In this document: piece by piece, positions 7,194 to 16,864 of the stretch
Position numbering within the stretch: position 1 is the first letter of the stretch
How the letters are laid out: each line of letters starts with the position of its first letter
Assembly (NCBI RefSeq): GCF_023264895.1
Contig: NZ_JAHFUY010000038.1
Span: forward strand, 1-41,631
Direction: 5' to 3'
Length of the DNA stretch: 41,631 nt
DNA from: Herbiconiux sp.
GTDB lineage: Bacteria > Actinomycetota > Actinomycetes > Actinomycetales > Microbacteriaceae
Notes under the pieces: model-generated
What the model saw: the letters and a program-made list of their open reading frames with translations, nothing else
Told to the model about the DNA's origin: nothing
Databases searched by the model: none
Program-made: the position numbers and the translations under genes

Positions 7194-8989
7194 CGGGACA
7201 CCTCCTCGGTGGTGGGGACCTCCGGGCTGTCGAAGCTCGAGATCACGAAGCGGTAGTGCGCACTCGTGGCGAGCAGCTCGGAGTGGGTGCCGACCGCGGA
7301 GATGCGGCCGTTCTCCAGCAGCGCCACCCGGTCGGCTAGCGCCACGGTCGAGGGCCGGTGCGCCACGATGAGCGCCGTGGTGGTGGCGAGCACGCGACGG
7401 AGGGCTGCCTCCACGAGAGCCTCGGTGTCGACGTCGAGGGCCGACAGCGGGTCGTCGAGCACGAGGATCTCGGGCCGAGCCGCGATCGCCCGCGCCAGCG
7501 CGAGCCGCTGCCGCTGGCCTCCGGAGAGGCTGAGCCCCTCCTCCCCCACTTTCGTGTCGAGCCCCGCAGGCAGGTCGTCGACGAACGATGCCTGGGCGAT
7601 GTCGAGCGCCTCGCGGAGCTCCTCCTCCGTGGCATCCGGCCGGCCGAGCAGCACGTTCTCGCGCACGGTGCGGCTGAACAGCGTCGCCTCCTCGAAGGCC
7701 ATGGCGATGCGGGAGCGCAGGTCGTCGAGCGCGAGGTCGCGCACGTCGACGCCATCGACCCTCACCGCACCTCCCGTGACGTCGTAGAGGCGGGTGGTGA
7801 GCGCCGTGAGCGTGGACTTGCCGGATCCGGTGAGCCCCACGAGCGCCATGGTCTCCCCGGGCCGCACGGTGAGCGAGACGCCGTCGACGAGGTCGGGGAA
7901 CGACGCGGGCGCATCCTGGTAGCGGAAGTGCACGTCGTCGAACACGAGCTCACCGCGGCCGCGGGCAGCCTCGGCCGGCTTCTCCGGATCGACGATCGTG
8001 TTCTCGGAGTCCATCACCTCGAAGAAGCGCAGCGTGGCGGTCTTCGCGTCGAGGGTCATGGCCAGGAAGTAGCCGAGCGACCAGATCGGGAACAGCAGCA
8101 CGGTGCCGGTGGCGAAGAACGCCACGAGCTCGCCCACCGACGACTGCCCGGTGGAGGCGAGCCAGACGCCCACCACGAGGCACACGCCGAAGGCGAGATC
8201 CGGGATCAGCGTGAGGTAGAGCCAGATGCCCGCGATCGCCTTGGCCTTCTCGATCTCGGTGCCGCGGAGCTCTTCGGCCTGCGACTCGAATCGCTTGAGG
8301 GCGTAGCGACCGCGACCGAAGGCCTTGAGCACGCGGATGCCGTGGACCGACTCCTCCACGCTCGTGGCGAGGTCGCCGGTCTGGTCCTGGCTCCGCCGCG
8401 CGACGTCGGAGTACTTGCGCTCGAAGCTGAAGCTGTAGAGGATGACGGGCACCGCCGCCGCCACGAAGATGAGCCCGAGCACCCAGTTGAGCGCGATCAG
8501 GATGACGGCGCCGCCGACGATGGTGAGGACGTTCACGACGAGCAGCACGAGGCCGAACGAGAGCCAGCGGCGGATGAGGTTGAGGTCGCTCACGGCGCGC
8601 GAGAGCAGCTGGCCGCTCGGCCAGCGGTCATGGAAGGCCACCGGCAGGTTCTGCAGCCGACGGTAGAGGCTGTTGCGCAGGCGCGCCTCGACGTGGGTGC
8701 CGGGGGTCAGCACCAGGGCCCGGCGGGCGCCGATCAGCACGGCCTCGAGCACGCCGAGGGCGAGCACGATGCCCGCGGCCACCCAGAGCTGCCCGGCGTC
8801 GCCGTCGGCGAGCGGGCCGTCGACCATGAACTGCAGCACCTGCGGGATGGCGAGGGCCACCGCGCTCGCGACCAGGGAGACCACCATCGCGGCGTAGATG
8901 CGGGGCAGGGCCTCGCGCACGTAGGGTCGCAGGCGCGACAGCACGGCGACCGTTCCCACGGCCGACTGGGGGTTCGTGGGCTCTGGCAT
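7190..8989 (-). CDS. ABC exporter half-transporter, degenerate-site subunit
   Basis: A 599-residue half-transporter, first gene of the exporter pair. It has about six membrane helices followed by an ATPase with Walker [10 protein letters not shown], canonical signature [14 protein letters not shown] and Walker [13 protein letters not shown]. There Asp replaces the catalytic Glu, so this Walker B belongs to the degenerate ATP site of the heterodimer. ATG 8989 is chosen because GAGG lies about eight bases upstream; an upstream GTG at 9034 would fall before the likely transcription start. A -10 (TATTCT) and a short inverted repeat directly upstream suggest a local repressor. Confidence 0.93.
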   Translation of the reverse strand: MPEPTNPQSAVGTVAVLSRLRPYVREALPRIYAAMVVSLVASAVALAIPQVLQFMVDGPLADGDAGQLWVAAGIVLALGVLEAVLIGARRALVLTPGTHVEARLRNSLYRRLQNLPVAFHDRWPSGQLLSRAVSDLNLIRRWLSFGLVLLVVNVLTIVGGAVILIALNWVLGLIFVAAAVPVILYSFSFERKYSDVARRSQDQTGDLATSVEESVHGIRVLKAFGRGRYALKRFESQAEELRGTEIEKAKAIAGIWLYLTLIPDLAFGVCLVVGVWLASTGQSSVGELVAFFATGTVLLFPIWSLGYFLAMTLDAKTATLRFFEVMDSENTIVDPEKPAEAARGRGELVFDDVHFRYQDAPASFPDLVDGVSLTVRPGETMALVGLTGSGKSTLTALTTRLYDVTGGAVRVDGVDVRDLALDDLRSRIAMAFEEATLFSRTVRENVLLGRPDATEEELREALDIAQASFVDDLPAGLDTKVGEEGLSLSGGQRQRLALARAIAARPEILVLDDPLSALDVDTEALVEAALRRVLATTTALIVAHRPSTVALADRVALLENGRISAVGTHSELLATSAHYRFVISSFDSPEVPTTEEVSR

Positions 8990-9002
8990 GGTCCGTTTCC
9001 TC

Positions 9003-9022
9003 GTAAGCAGCCTTACAGAATA
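9003..9022 (-). promoter_or_regulatory. Promoter -10 and putative operator of the ABC exporter
   Basis: On the minus strand TATTCT (9022-9017) is followed at once by the inverted repeat GTAAG - 4 bases - CTTAC (9016-9003), which covers the expected transcription start. This is a usual repressor position (TetR, MarR or PadR type) for drug exporters, but no regulator gene lies alongside. Confidence 0.45.
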
Positions 9023-9052
9023 CGTTCCGGGCACCTCACCCGCAAGCGCGGG

Positions 9053-10258
9053 TCAGCGGATGCGCACGGAGAGGCAGGTCACGCAGCCCTCGAGCTTCTC
9101 GAACTCCGAGATGTCGACCGAGATCACCCGGTAGCCGAGCCCCTCGATCAGCCGGGCGGATTCGGGCGCGGACGAGGCGATGAGCACGGTGTCGTCGGCG
9201 AGGATGACCACGTGGGCACCGCTGGGTTCGGGCACCTCGAGGAAGCGGTCGTAGACGAACGGGTCGTCGACGAGGGGGCGGTAGCCGATGACGGTGCCGT
9301 CCGGCAGCGCGGTGACCGTGCTCTTCAGGTGCAGGGCCTTCGTGACGGGCACAGCCACCACCGAGTAGCCGCGCGGTGCGAGGATCTTGCGGAGCTGACG
9401 GATGCCGTCCGAGTTCGTGCGCCCGCCGCGCCCCACGAAGATGGTCGAGCCGATCTTCAGCACGTCGCCGCCGTCGAGGGTGCCGGGCCGCTCGATCCGC
9501 AGCACCTCGAGGCCGAGGGCCGTGAGGCTCTCCTCCACGCCGTCGATCTCGTCCAGCCGCTCGTCGGCGCCCGGGCTCGTGAGCACGGCGAGGGCACCGA
9601 ACATCACCACGGCGTCCTCCACGAACACCGAATCGGGCAGGTCGTCGGCCGGCGCCACCTCCACCGGGTCCCAGCCTGCGCCCGTCAGCGCGGCCACGTA
9701 GGCCTCCCACTGCCGCTCGGCGAGGTCGACGTCGACGGTCTCGCGCTCGATGTGCGTCACGAGGCCGTCCTGCAGGCTCTTCGCGGGGCGGCGCACGAGC
9801 ACGTACTTCTTGCGCAGCACCTCCTCCTGCTCGCTGATGCCCACGCGCGCGTGGATCCGGGGAGCGATGGCCACCGAGGCCACGACCGCCCCGAGCACGA
9901 AGATCAGGTTGTTGCCCACGAGCGTGCCGGCGAGCGGCGCGAGCAGGTCGGCGAAGGCGACGCCGGCGGCGAGCGCCGACAGACCGGTGCCGATGAGGGC
10001 GGCGAGGGCTCCGGAGACGACACCGGCGATGGCCGAGGTGTACCAGTGCCGGAAGGCGCCGACCAGCCCGAAGACCGCCGTGAACAGGAACAGCACGAGC
10101 GTCGAGTTCAGGAAGTACTCGGTGTAGACCGCGAAGACCTGCGGGTTCTGCGCGTTCGCGACGAAGTACGCCAGATCAGCCGCCACGAGGGCCACCAGGG
10201 CCACCACGAGGGCCGCGACGATCGAGGCGATGACCGAACGGAGCCGGAAGGAAGACAT
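9053..10258 (-). CDS. Membrane-anchored dimethylarginine dimethylaminohydrolase-like protein
   Basis: A 401-residue two-part protein. Residues about 8-135 carry roughly four hydrophobic helices. Residues about 150-401 form a guanidino-group-modifying (pentein) domain of the DDAH/arginine-deiminase superfamily. Visible active-site elements are FVEDAVV (Glu214, Asp215), LDGGDVL (Asp262, Asp265), His310 in KALHLKS and the nucleophile candidate Cys395 in VTCLSVR. The family hydrolyses N-omega-methylarginines to citrulline plus methylamines. The frame is continuous between the two parts. ATG 10258 is chosen: AAGG precedes it, and the upstream extension is Arg-rich shadow sequence. It lies 52 bases after purH on the same strand, but a functional link is not evident. 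Confidence 0.85.
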   Translation of the reverse strand: MSSFRLRSVIASIVAALVVALVALVAADLAYFVANAQNPQVFAVYTEYFLNSTLVLFLFTAVFGLVGAFRHWYTSAIAGVVSGALAALIGTGLSALAAGVAFADLLAPLAGTLVGNNLIFVLGAVVASVAIAPRIHARVGISEQEEVLRKKYVLVRRPAKSLQDGLVTHIERETVDVDLAERQWEAYVAALTGAGWDPVEVAPADDLPDSVFVEDAVVMFGALAVLTSPGADERLDEIDGVEESLTALGLEVLRIERPGTLDGGDVLKIGSTIFVGRGGRTNSDGIRQLRKILAPRGYSVVAVPVTKALHLKSTVTALPDGTVIGYRPLVDDPFVYDRFLEVPEPSGAHVVILADDTVLIASSAPESARLIEGLGYRVISVDISEFEKLEGCVTCLSVRIR

Positions 10259-10310
10259 GGTCACGACCTTAAGCGAACGTTGCTGTGCGGGATCTCGGAT
10301 CGGAGCGGGT

Positions 10311-11978
10311 TCAGTGGAAGAAGTGCCGCTCGCCCGTGAAGTACATGGTGACGCCCGCCTTCTCGGCGGCCTCGACGACCTCGGCGTCGCGCACCGAGCC
10401 ACCCGGCTGCACGACCGCCTTGACGCCCGCGGCCAGGAGCACCTCGAGGCCGTCGGCGAAGGGGAAGAAGGCGTCGGAGGCGGCCACGGAACCCGCGGCG
10501 CGGTCGCCCGCGCGGCTCACGGCGAGCTGGCACGAGTCCACCCTGTTCACCTGCCCCATTCCCACACCCACGGATGCGCCGCGCGAGGCGAGCAGGATGG
10601 CGTTCGACTTCACCGAGCGGCAGGCCTTCCAGGCGAACTCGAGGTCGTCGAGCGTGGCCTCGTCGGCCGCGGGGCCGGCGGCGAGCGTCCAGGTGGAGCG
10701 GTCGAGCCCCTCGAAGCCGTCGGGGGTCTGGGCGAGGAAGCCGCCGCTCAGCTGACGGAGCTCCACCGCCTCGCGGCCGAAGCCCTCCGGCAGCGTGAGC
10801 AGCCGCAGGTTCTTCTTGGTGCTCAGCACCTCGAAGGCGTCGGCGTCGAAGGCGGGGGCCACGAGCACCTCCGTGAAGACGTCCTTGACCGATTCGGCCA
10901 TGGCGAGGGTGACCGGGCGGTTGGCCGCTATCACGCCGCCGAAGGCCGAGACGGGGTCGCACGCGTGCGCCTTGGCGTGCGCGTCGGCGATCCCGTCGGG
11001 CGCGGTGGCCGCGCCCACCGCGATGCCGCAGGGGTTGGCGTGCTTGATGATGGCCACGGCGGGCTCGGCGAAGTCGAAGGCGGCGCGCACGGCGGCATCG
11101 GCGTCGACGTAGTTGTTGTACGACATCTCCTTGCCGTGCAGCTGCACGGCCTGGGCGATGCCGTGACCCTCGGGGAGCGAGTAGAGGGCTGCCTGCTGGT
11201 GCGAGTTCTCGCCGTAGCGGAGAGTGGCGGTGCGGGTGGCCGAGACGGCGAGCTCGGCCGGGAACTGCGCGTCGGCGGCCGCATCCGGGGTCTCGGTCTC
11301 GGTCTGGGTCTCGGTCTGCGTCTCGGTCTGGGCGTGGCTCTGGCTCTCGCCGAGCTGCTCGGCGAACCAGGCGGCCACGGCGGTGTCATACGAGGCGGTG
11401 TGCGCGAAGGCCTGGGCTGCGAGCTCACGGCGGAGCCCGAGCGACGTGCCCCCGGCGGCGATCGCCTCGGTGACGGCCGAGTAGCGCTCGGGCGAGACCA
11501 CGATGGCCACGTTGGCGAAGTTCTTGGCCGAGGCGCGCACGAGGGCGGGGCCTCCGATGTCGATCTGCTCGATCACCGTGTCGGGTGCGGCGCCCGAGGC
11601 GACGGTGTCGCGGAACGGGTAGAGGTTGACCACCACGAGGTCGAAGGCCCGGATGCCGAGCTCCTCGAGCTGGTGCCTGTGCGACTCGAGCCGGAGGTCG
11701 GCGAGGATGCCGGCGTGCACTCCCGGGTGCAGGGTCTTCACGCGGCCGTCGAGCGACTCGGGGAAGCCCGTGACGCTCGAGACCTCGGTGACGGCCACGC
11801 CGGCGTCGGCGATGGCCTTCGCGGTCGATCCGGTGGAGACGATCTCGACCCCGGCGGCGGCTAGCGCCTGCACGAGCTCCACGAGCCCGGTCTTGTCGCT
11901 GACCGAGATGAGCGCCCGCGTGGCGGGGACGACGTCGCGGTGGGTGTAGAGGCTCGGGTCGTGCTGGGGGCCACTCAT
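10311..11978 (-). CDS. purH: Bifunctional AICAR transformylase / IMP cyclohydrolase
   Basis: A 555-residue cytoplasmic enzyme for the last two steps of IMP synthesis: formylation of AICAR with 10-formyl-THF, then ring closure. The IMP cyclohydrolase domain (about 20-210) shows [18 protein letters not shown] and [13 protein letters not shown]. The transformylase domain shows [14 protein letters not shown], the catalytic KHANPCG, and a C-terminal VQPGGSVRD. Between the domains (about 217-229) lies an unusual Gln-Thr-Glu-Thr repeat encoded by hexamer repeats. The start ATG overlaps the purN stop (ATGA), with GGAGAC upstream. Confidence 0.97.
   Translation of the reverse strand: MSGPQHDPSLYTHRDVVPATRALISVSDKTGLVELVQALAAAGVEIVSTGSTAKAIADAGVAVTEVSSVTGFPESLDGRVKTLHPGVHAGILADLRLESHRHQLEELGIRAFDLVVVNLYPFRDTVASGAAPDTVIEQIDIGGPALVRASAKNFANVAIVVSPERYSAVTEAIAAGGTSLGLRRELAAQAFAHTASYDTAVAAWFAEQLGESQSHAQTETQTETQTETETPDAAADAQFPAELAVSATRTATLRYGENSHQQAALYSLPEGHGIAQAVQLHGKEMSYNNYVDADAAVRAAFDFAEPAVAIIKHANPCGIAVGAATAPDGIADAHAKAHACDPVSAFGGVIAANRPVTLAMAESVKDVFTEVLVAPAFDADAFEVLSTKKNLRLLTLPEGFGREAVELRQLSGGFLAQTPDGFEGLDRSTWTLAAGPAADEATLDDLEFAWKACRSVKSNAILLASRGASVGVGMGQVNRVDSCQLAVSRAGDRAAGSVAASDAFFPFADGLEVLLAAGVKAVVQPGGSVRDAEVVEAAEKAGVTMYFTGERHFFH
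11289..11330 (-). repeat. In-frame hexamer repeat inside purH
   Basis: Seven consecutive hexamers of GGTCTC or close variants (GGTCTG, CGTCTC) on the + strand. On the coding strand they specify alternating Gln/Glu-Thr units ([12 protein letters not shown]) in the linker between the two PurH domains. Because the unit is a multiple of three, changes in copy number would not shift the frame. Confidence 0.9.
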
Positions 11979-12568
11979 CGTGCTGCTGTCTCCTTGAGAT
12001 CGACTAGTCCTTCGGCGATGTCGCGCACGGCCTGCACCAGCAGCTCGCGCTCCACCACCTTGATGCGCTCGTGCAGCTCGTGCTCGGTGTCGCCCGGCAG
12101 GACGGCGATCTCGCGCTGGACGATGACGGGCCCGGTGTCGACGCCCTCGTCGATCACGTGCACGGTGACCCCCGTCGTCCTGGCGCCCGCGGCCAGGGCG
12201 TCGCGCACGGCGTGCGCGCCCGGGAAGGCGGGGAGGAGGGCGGGGTGGGTGTTGATGATGCGGGGAGCCAGGGCCGACACGACGGCCGGCGGCAGGATGC
12301 GCATGAAGCCCGCGCAGACCACGAGATCGGGCGACCAGCGATCGATCTGGGCGAGCAGCTCGTCTCCCCAGGCGGCCCGGCTCTCGAAGGCGGTGGGCAC
12401 CACGGTGAAGCTCGGGATCTGGAACTCCTCGGCGTGGGCGAGGCCGTCGGCCTCCGTGTCCGACCCCACGGCGATGACGCGCGCGGGGTAGCCGGGATCG
12501 CTCGAGGCTTCGAGGAGCGCCCGGAGGTTGGAGCCTCCCCCGGAGATCAGCACGAGGAGCGAGAGCAC
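11975..12568 (-). CDS. purN: Phosphoribosylglycinamide formyltransferase
   Basis: A 197-residue GAR transformylase that transfers formyl from 10-formyl-THF to glycinamide ribotide. It shows the nucleotide-binding LISGGGSNL, the folate/catalytic segment [23 protein letters not shown] containing the catalytic His, and [17 protein letters not shown] with the catalytic Asp. Two starts are possible. GTG 12574 would overlap the perM stop as GTGA. GTG 12568 gives the usual N-terminus (two residues before LLVLISG) and stands six bases after TACACT (12580-12575), a possible internal leaderless promoter. The second is used here. Its stop overlaps the purH start. Confidence 0.95.
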   Translation of the reverse strand: MLSLLVLISGGGSNLRALLEASSDPGYPARVIAVGSDTEADGLAHAEEFQIPSFTVVPTAFESRAAWGDELLAQIDRWSPDLVVCAGFMRILPPAVVSALAPRIINTHPALLPAFPGAHAVRDALAAGARTTGVTVHVIDEGVDTGPVIVQREIAVLPGDTEHELHERIKVVERELLVQAVRDIAEGLVDLKETAAR

Positions 12569-12570
12569 CG

Positions 12571-13836
12571 TCACAGTGTATCGGCCGCGGCACTCCGGCT
12601 CGCGTCGGTCCGGCGCACGGCTCCGGTGGCGAAGCCCAGCAGCATCGCCACGGTGAACTCGCCGAAGGCGCAGAGCAGCACCCACCCGGCATCGGGCCCC
12701 ACGTCGGCGAGGCGCCCGGGCCCGGCCGCCCCCTGGGAGGCCAGGGCGAGGAGGGTGAGGATGCCCGCTCCGACCGCTCCTGCGAGCCCGGCGGTGGCGA
12801 GGGTGCGCCAGAGGGCCCCCGGCCGCCCCTGCACTCGCTGCGTGAGCGCCGGTCGCAGCACGGCGGCGGCGATGAAGCCCGCGGCCACCGGGACGAGCAG
12901 CCCCACGAAGCCGAGCGCCGGGGTGCCCTCGGGCAGGGCGCCGAGCACGGGGAGCGCGGGAACGAGGCCGAGCTGGGTGCCGAGCGGCGAGACCGCCGAG
13001 CCCGTGCCGAGGGCGAACCCTGGGCCCACGAACCAGCTCGCGGTCCACACGATGAGGTTCGGCAGCAGCGCGAGCTGTGCCAGGGTGAGGCTCACTCCGC
13101 CGAGCACGCCGGCCTGCAGCCCTTCGTAGAGGGCGACGATGGGCGAGAAGTTCGTCACGAGGATGAGGGCCATGGCGAGGGCGGAGAAGCCCACGACCGC
13201 AGCGGCGGCGATCGTGCCGGCTCGGAGGGCCAGCCCCAGCAGGCCGCGATCCCGCTCGTCGACGCGCTTCACCGCCGCGCTCCCGCGCATCCGGAGCGCC
13301 GAAGCCGGACCGAATTCGAAGGAGGGGGTGCGCCGGGGGTTCGTGGCGTAGCCCACGACGAGCCCGAGGGCGTAGACGAGTGCGGGCAGCAGAGCGGCCT
13401 GCGTCAGCGAGGGTGCGGCGCCCACCGCGGTGGAGCCGAGGCCGACGAGCAGGCCGAGGCCGGCGAAGGCGAGCACGCCCGCCGCGCCGCCGGTGACGGG
13501 ATAGGCGGTGGCGCCCAGCCGGCGTCCCGAGCGCACGCCGAGCAGCACGGTCACGAGCGCGAGGCCGAGCGGCGCGATGCCCACCGTGAACGGCACCTCG
13601 GCACCCGCCACGCCGAGCTGCAGGGCGAGCGCCGGATCGATCGCGAGCGCGAGGTCGACGCCGTTGCCGAGCAGCCAGAGGTCGCCGGAGGCACGCCAGA
13701 AGTCGAGCCAGTCGACCGCGAGTTCGAACTGGATCGCCCAGAGCAGAGTGAGCGGGATGAGCGGGATGCCGACGCCGATCGCGACGACGATGAGGGCGTC
13801 GAGCGCGGAGAGCAGGGCGGTGACTGGGCGATTCAT
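12571..13836 (-). CDS. DUF6350 / PerM-like integral membrane protein
   Basis: A 421-residue polytopic membrane protein with about ten hydrophobic helices and a basic loop near the middle ([16 protein letters not shown]). Position identifies it: directly before purN-purH, as in Mycobacterium tuberculosis, where PerM (Rv0955) precedes purN (Rv0956) and purH (Rv0957). PerM is needed for cell division and persistence and interacts with the divisome; whether that holds here is inference. ATG 13836 starts a plausible first helix ([17 protein letters not shown]), while the frame upstream is Arg/Ser shadow sequence. The stop TGA overlaps a possible purN start, suggesting one operon. Confidence 0.8.
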   Translation of the reverse strand: MNRPVTALLSALDALIVVAIGVGIPLIPLTLLWAIQFELAVDWLDFWRASGDLWLLGNGVDLALAIDPALALQLGVAGAEVPFTVGIAPLGLALVTVLLGVRSGRRLGATAYPVTGGAAGVLAFAGLGLLVGLGSTAVGAAPSLTQAALLPALVYALGLVVGYATNPRRTPSFEFGPASALRMRGSAAVKRVDERDRGLLGLALRAGTIAAAAVVGFSALAMALILVTNFSPIVALYEGLQAGVLGGVSLTLAQLALLPNLIVWTASWFVGPGFALGTGSAVSPLGTQLGLVPALPVLGALPEGTPALGFVGLLVPVAAGFIAAAVLRPALTQRVQGRPGALWRTLATAGLAGAVGAGILTLLALASQGAAGPGRLADVGPDAGWVLLCAFGEFTVAMLLGFATGAVRRTDASRSAAADTL

Positions 13837-13905
13837 GCGTGGCGAGCCTACCTCCCGAGCCGCGGCATCCCGGCGCGGCACGCGCCCCGTGCGGGGAGTG
13901 CCCTG

Positions 13906-13919
13906 CGCAGACGTCTGCG
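13906..13919. promoter_or_regulatory. 14-bp perfect palindrome upstream of perM-like gene
   Basis: CGCAGACGTCTGCG is fully palindromic with no loop. It lies 70 bases upstream of the perM-like start and just after the stop of the upstream small membrane protein gene. It could be an operator of the perM-purN-purH unit or part of a GC-rich hairpin cluster ending the previous gene. No T tract is seen. Confidence 0.3.
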
Positions 13920-13930
13920 GAGGGCCTTCG

Positions 13931-14452
13931 TCAGTGCAGGATGACCTTGAGCATGATGACGGCGAGACCCACGAGGCCCGTGGCCAGCCCTCCGGCGATG
14001 CTCGCGTACCAGCGGGCACCGCGCTCGGCGAAGGCGAGGGTGCCGAGACCGGCGAGCAGCAGCACGCTCACGAGCAGCGCGAGCTGGTAGGCGAGGCGCT
14101 CGGGCAGCACGCCGCTCGCTCCGAGGGTGAGCACGAGGATCGGCAGGATGGCCGAGACGGGCAGGCCGGCCGCGTGGCGCACGGCGCGGGCCAGGGCTTC
14201 GCCCACCGGGATCTCGACGCCGTTGCGGCGGCCGTGCGTGGCGACGGTCGCGGCGAAGACGTGCGCGATCCAGAACACGAAGACCGTGACCGAAACCGAG
14301 GTGATCATGTCGAAGTCGGTGTCGCCGTCCTCGATCAGCACGATCAGGGCGCTGACGATGATGGTGCCGTAGATCGACTCCGGCGTCACGAACTCGTGCC
14401 GCAGCCGCCGCCACAGCCCCACCGAGGCCGCCGCCTCATTCACCTTCGTCAC
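13931..14452 (-). CDS. Small integral membrane protein, unknown function
   Basis: A 173-residue protein with about five hydrophobic segments (near 28-42, 48-68, 95-112, 118-138 and 150-172) and a charged N-terminus (RRLRHEF). The family is not identified, although similar proteins occur near sucCD in related actinobacteria as far as I recall. The start is GTG 14452, six bases after CAGAAT (14464-14459) with no Shine-Dalgarno, consistent with a leaderless transcript; GTG 14443 is an alternative. It lies between the sucCD terminator and the perM-purN-purH unit. Confidence 0.7.
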   Translation of the reverse strand: MTKVNEAAASVGLWRRLRHEFVTPESIYGTIIVSALIVLIEDGDTDFDMITSVSVTVFVFWIAHVFAATVATHGRRNGVEIPVGEALARAVRHAAGLPVSAILPILVLTLGASGVLPERLAYQLALLVSVLLLAGLGTLAFAERGARWYASIAGGLATGLVGLAVIMLKVILH

Positions 14453-14488
14453 CCCACGATTCTGTCAGACCACGCCACCCTCGACGGC

Positions 14489-14522
14489 GAACGGCCCGCC
14501 CTCGGTGGAGGACGGGCCGTTC
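14489..14522 (-). terminator. Terminator after sucD
   Basis: GAACGGCCCG (14489-14498) pairs with CGGGCCGTTC (14513-14522). The stem continues after one mismatch with CCTC/GAGG. It lies 17 bases beyond the sucD stop. Confidence 0.8.
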
Positions 14523-14538
14523 ATCTGTGACGTGCGAC

Positions 14539-15453
<915 letters not shown>

Positions 15454-15457
15454 CTAC

Positions 15458-16627
15458 TTACTTCGCAGCGTGGGCGAGCTCGGCGGCCTTGTCGGCGCCG
15501 TCGTCCATCGTCAGGGCCAGGGTCACGAGCGGGTGCGCGGCCTTCTCGAGGATGGCGCGGCCCTCCTCGACCTTGTTGCCGTCGAGTCGCACCACGAGGG
15601 GCTTGGTGGCGGTGTCGCCGAGCACCTCGAGGGCGCCGACGATGCCGTTCGCCACGGCGTCGCAGGCAGTGATGCCGCCGAAGACGTTGACGAACACTCT
15701 ATTGACCTGCGGGTCGCCGAGGATGATGTCGAGACCGTTGGCCATGACCTGTGCGGAGGCTCCGCCGCCGATGTCGAGGAAGTTGGCGGGCTTGACCACG
15801 CCGTGCTTCTCGCCCGCGTAGGAGACGACGTCGAGCGTCGACATCACGAGCCCCGCGCCGTTGCCGATCACGCCGACCTCGCCGTCGAGCTTGACGTAGT
15901 TGAGGTCGTTCTCCTTGGCCTTGGCCTCGAGCGGGTCGGCAGCCTCGGCGTCTTCGAGCGCCTCGTGGCCCGGGTGACGGAATCCGGCGTTCTCGTCGAG
16001 CGAGACCTTGCCGTCGAGGGCGATGATGTCGCCCTCCTCGGTGAGCACGAGCGGGTTGACCTCGACCAGGGTCGCGTCCTCGCCCTTGTAGACCTCCCAC
16101 AGCTTCACGAAGACGGGGGCGACCTTCTCGATCAGCTCCTCCGGGAACTTCGCGTCGACGGCGATCTGCTTCGCGGTCTCGAGGTCGATGCCCTTGATCG
16201 GGTCGACCTCGATGCGGGCGAGGGCCTCGGGGCGCTCGACGGCGAGCTGCTCGATCTCCATGCCGCCCTCGTAACTCGTGAGCGAGAGGTAGGAGCGGTT
16301 CGCCCGGTCCAGCAGCACCGAGAAGTAGAACTCCTGGGCGATGCGGGCACCACCGGCGACCATGACGCGCTTGACGACGTGGCCCTTGATGTCGAGGCCG
16401 AGGATCGACTTCGCGGCCTCCTCGGCCGCGTCGGCGTCCTTCGCGACCTTGACGCCGCCGGCCTTTCCGCGGCCGCCCACCTTGACCTGGGCCTTCACCA
16501 CGGTGACGCCGCCGAGCTTCTCGGCTGCGGCCCTCACGTCTTCAGGAGTGTCGGCGATGATGCCGGGCAGAACCGGCACGCCGTAGCTTTCGAAGAGGTC
16601 TCGGGCTTGGTACTCGAATAGATCCAC
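15458..16627 (-). CDS. sucC: Succinyl-CoA synthetase beta subunit
   Basis: A 389-residue beta subunit, of usual length, with an N-terminal ATP-grasp domain ([16 protein letters not shown], then [22 protein letters not shown]) and a C-terminal CoA-ligase domain ([25 protein letters not shown]). It binds the nucleotide and completes the alpha/beta enzyme with SucD. The start is GTG 16627 with GGAAGA about eight bases upstream. The frame is open far upstream, but that part is shadow sequence. The leader contains a GTCCCG/CGGGAC pair (16658-16679) of uncertain meaning. It is the first gene of the sucCD unit. Confidence 0.97.
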   Translation of the reverse strand: MDLFEYQARDLFESYGVPVLPGIIADTPEDVRAAAEKLGGVTVVKAQVKVGGRGKAGGVKVAKDADAAEEAAKSILGLDIKGHVVKRVMVAGGARIAQEFYFSVLLDRANRSYLSLTSYEGGMEIEQLAVERPEALARIEVDPIKGIDLETAKQIAVDAKFPEELIEKVAPVFVKLWEVYKGEDATLVEVNPLVLTEEGDIIALDGKVSLDENAGFRHPGHEALEDAEAADPLEAKAKENDLNYVKLDGEVGVIGNGAGLVMSTLDVVSYAGEKHGVVKPANFLDIGGGASAQVMANGLDIILGDPQVNRVFVNVFGGITACDAVANGIVGALEVLGDTATKPLVVRLDGNKVEEGRAILEKAAHPLVTLALTMDDGADKAAELAHAAK

Positions 16628-16864
16628 GCTGGTCTTCCAATCCGCTTTCAACTCGTCGTCCCGGAGGGAAAAACGGGACATGACAGACGGCGCGACGAAA
16701 GGGATGCCCCCTCCATCGCTCCGGACACCATCTAGAACTCTACCCCCCGGGGCGCGTGCTGCCGCGCGGCCGACTGCTCCTCCCCAGGGGGCTTCCGGGG
16801 CGCGTTCCTCCACAGAACGGGCGGCAGCGCTCCGCGGGCGAGGCGTCCTCGCGAAGCTGTGCGC

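Noticed and set aside
5061..10339. Very long + strand frames opposite the ABC exporter and the dimethylargininase-like gene
   Set aside because: His/Arg/Glu-rich shadow translation; the minus-strand frames carry all the motifs (Walker A, Walker B, signature, pentein active site).
11289..11330. Repeat cluster considered as a CRISPR or regulatory array
   Set aside because: Units are contiguous hexamers inside a coding frame, with no spacers.
16628..16864. Possible small gene or RNA in the sucC upstream spacer
   Set aside because: No frame with a ribosome site or stable long structure; only a short GTCCCG/CGGGAC pair and the GC-rich leaders of the two flanking genes.
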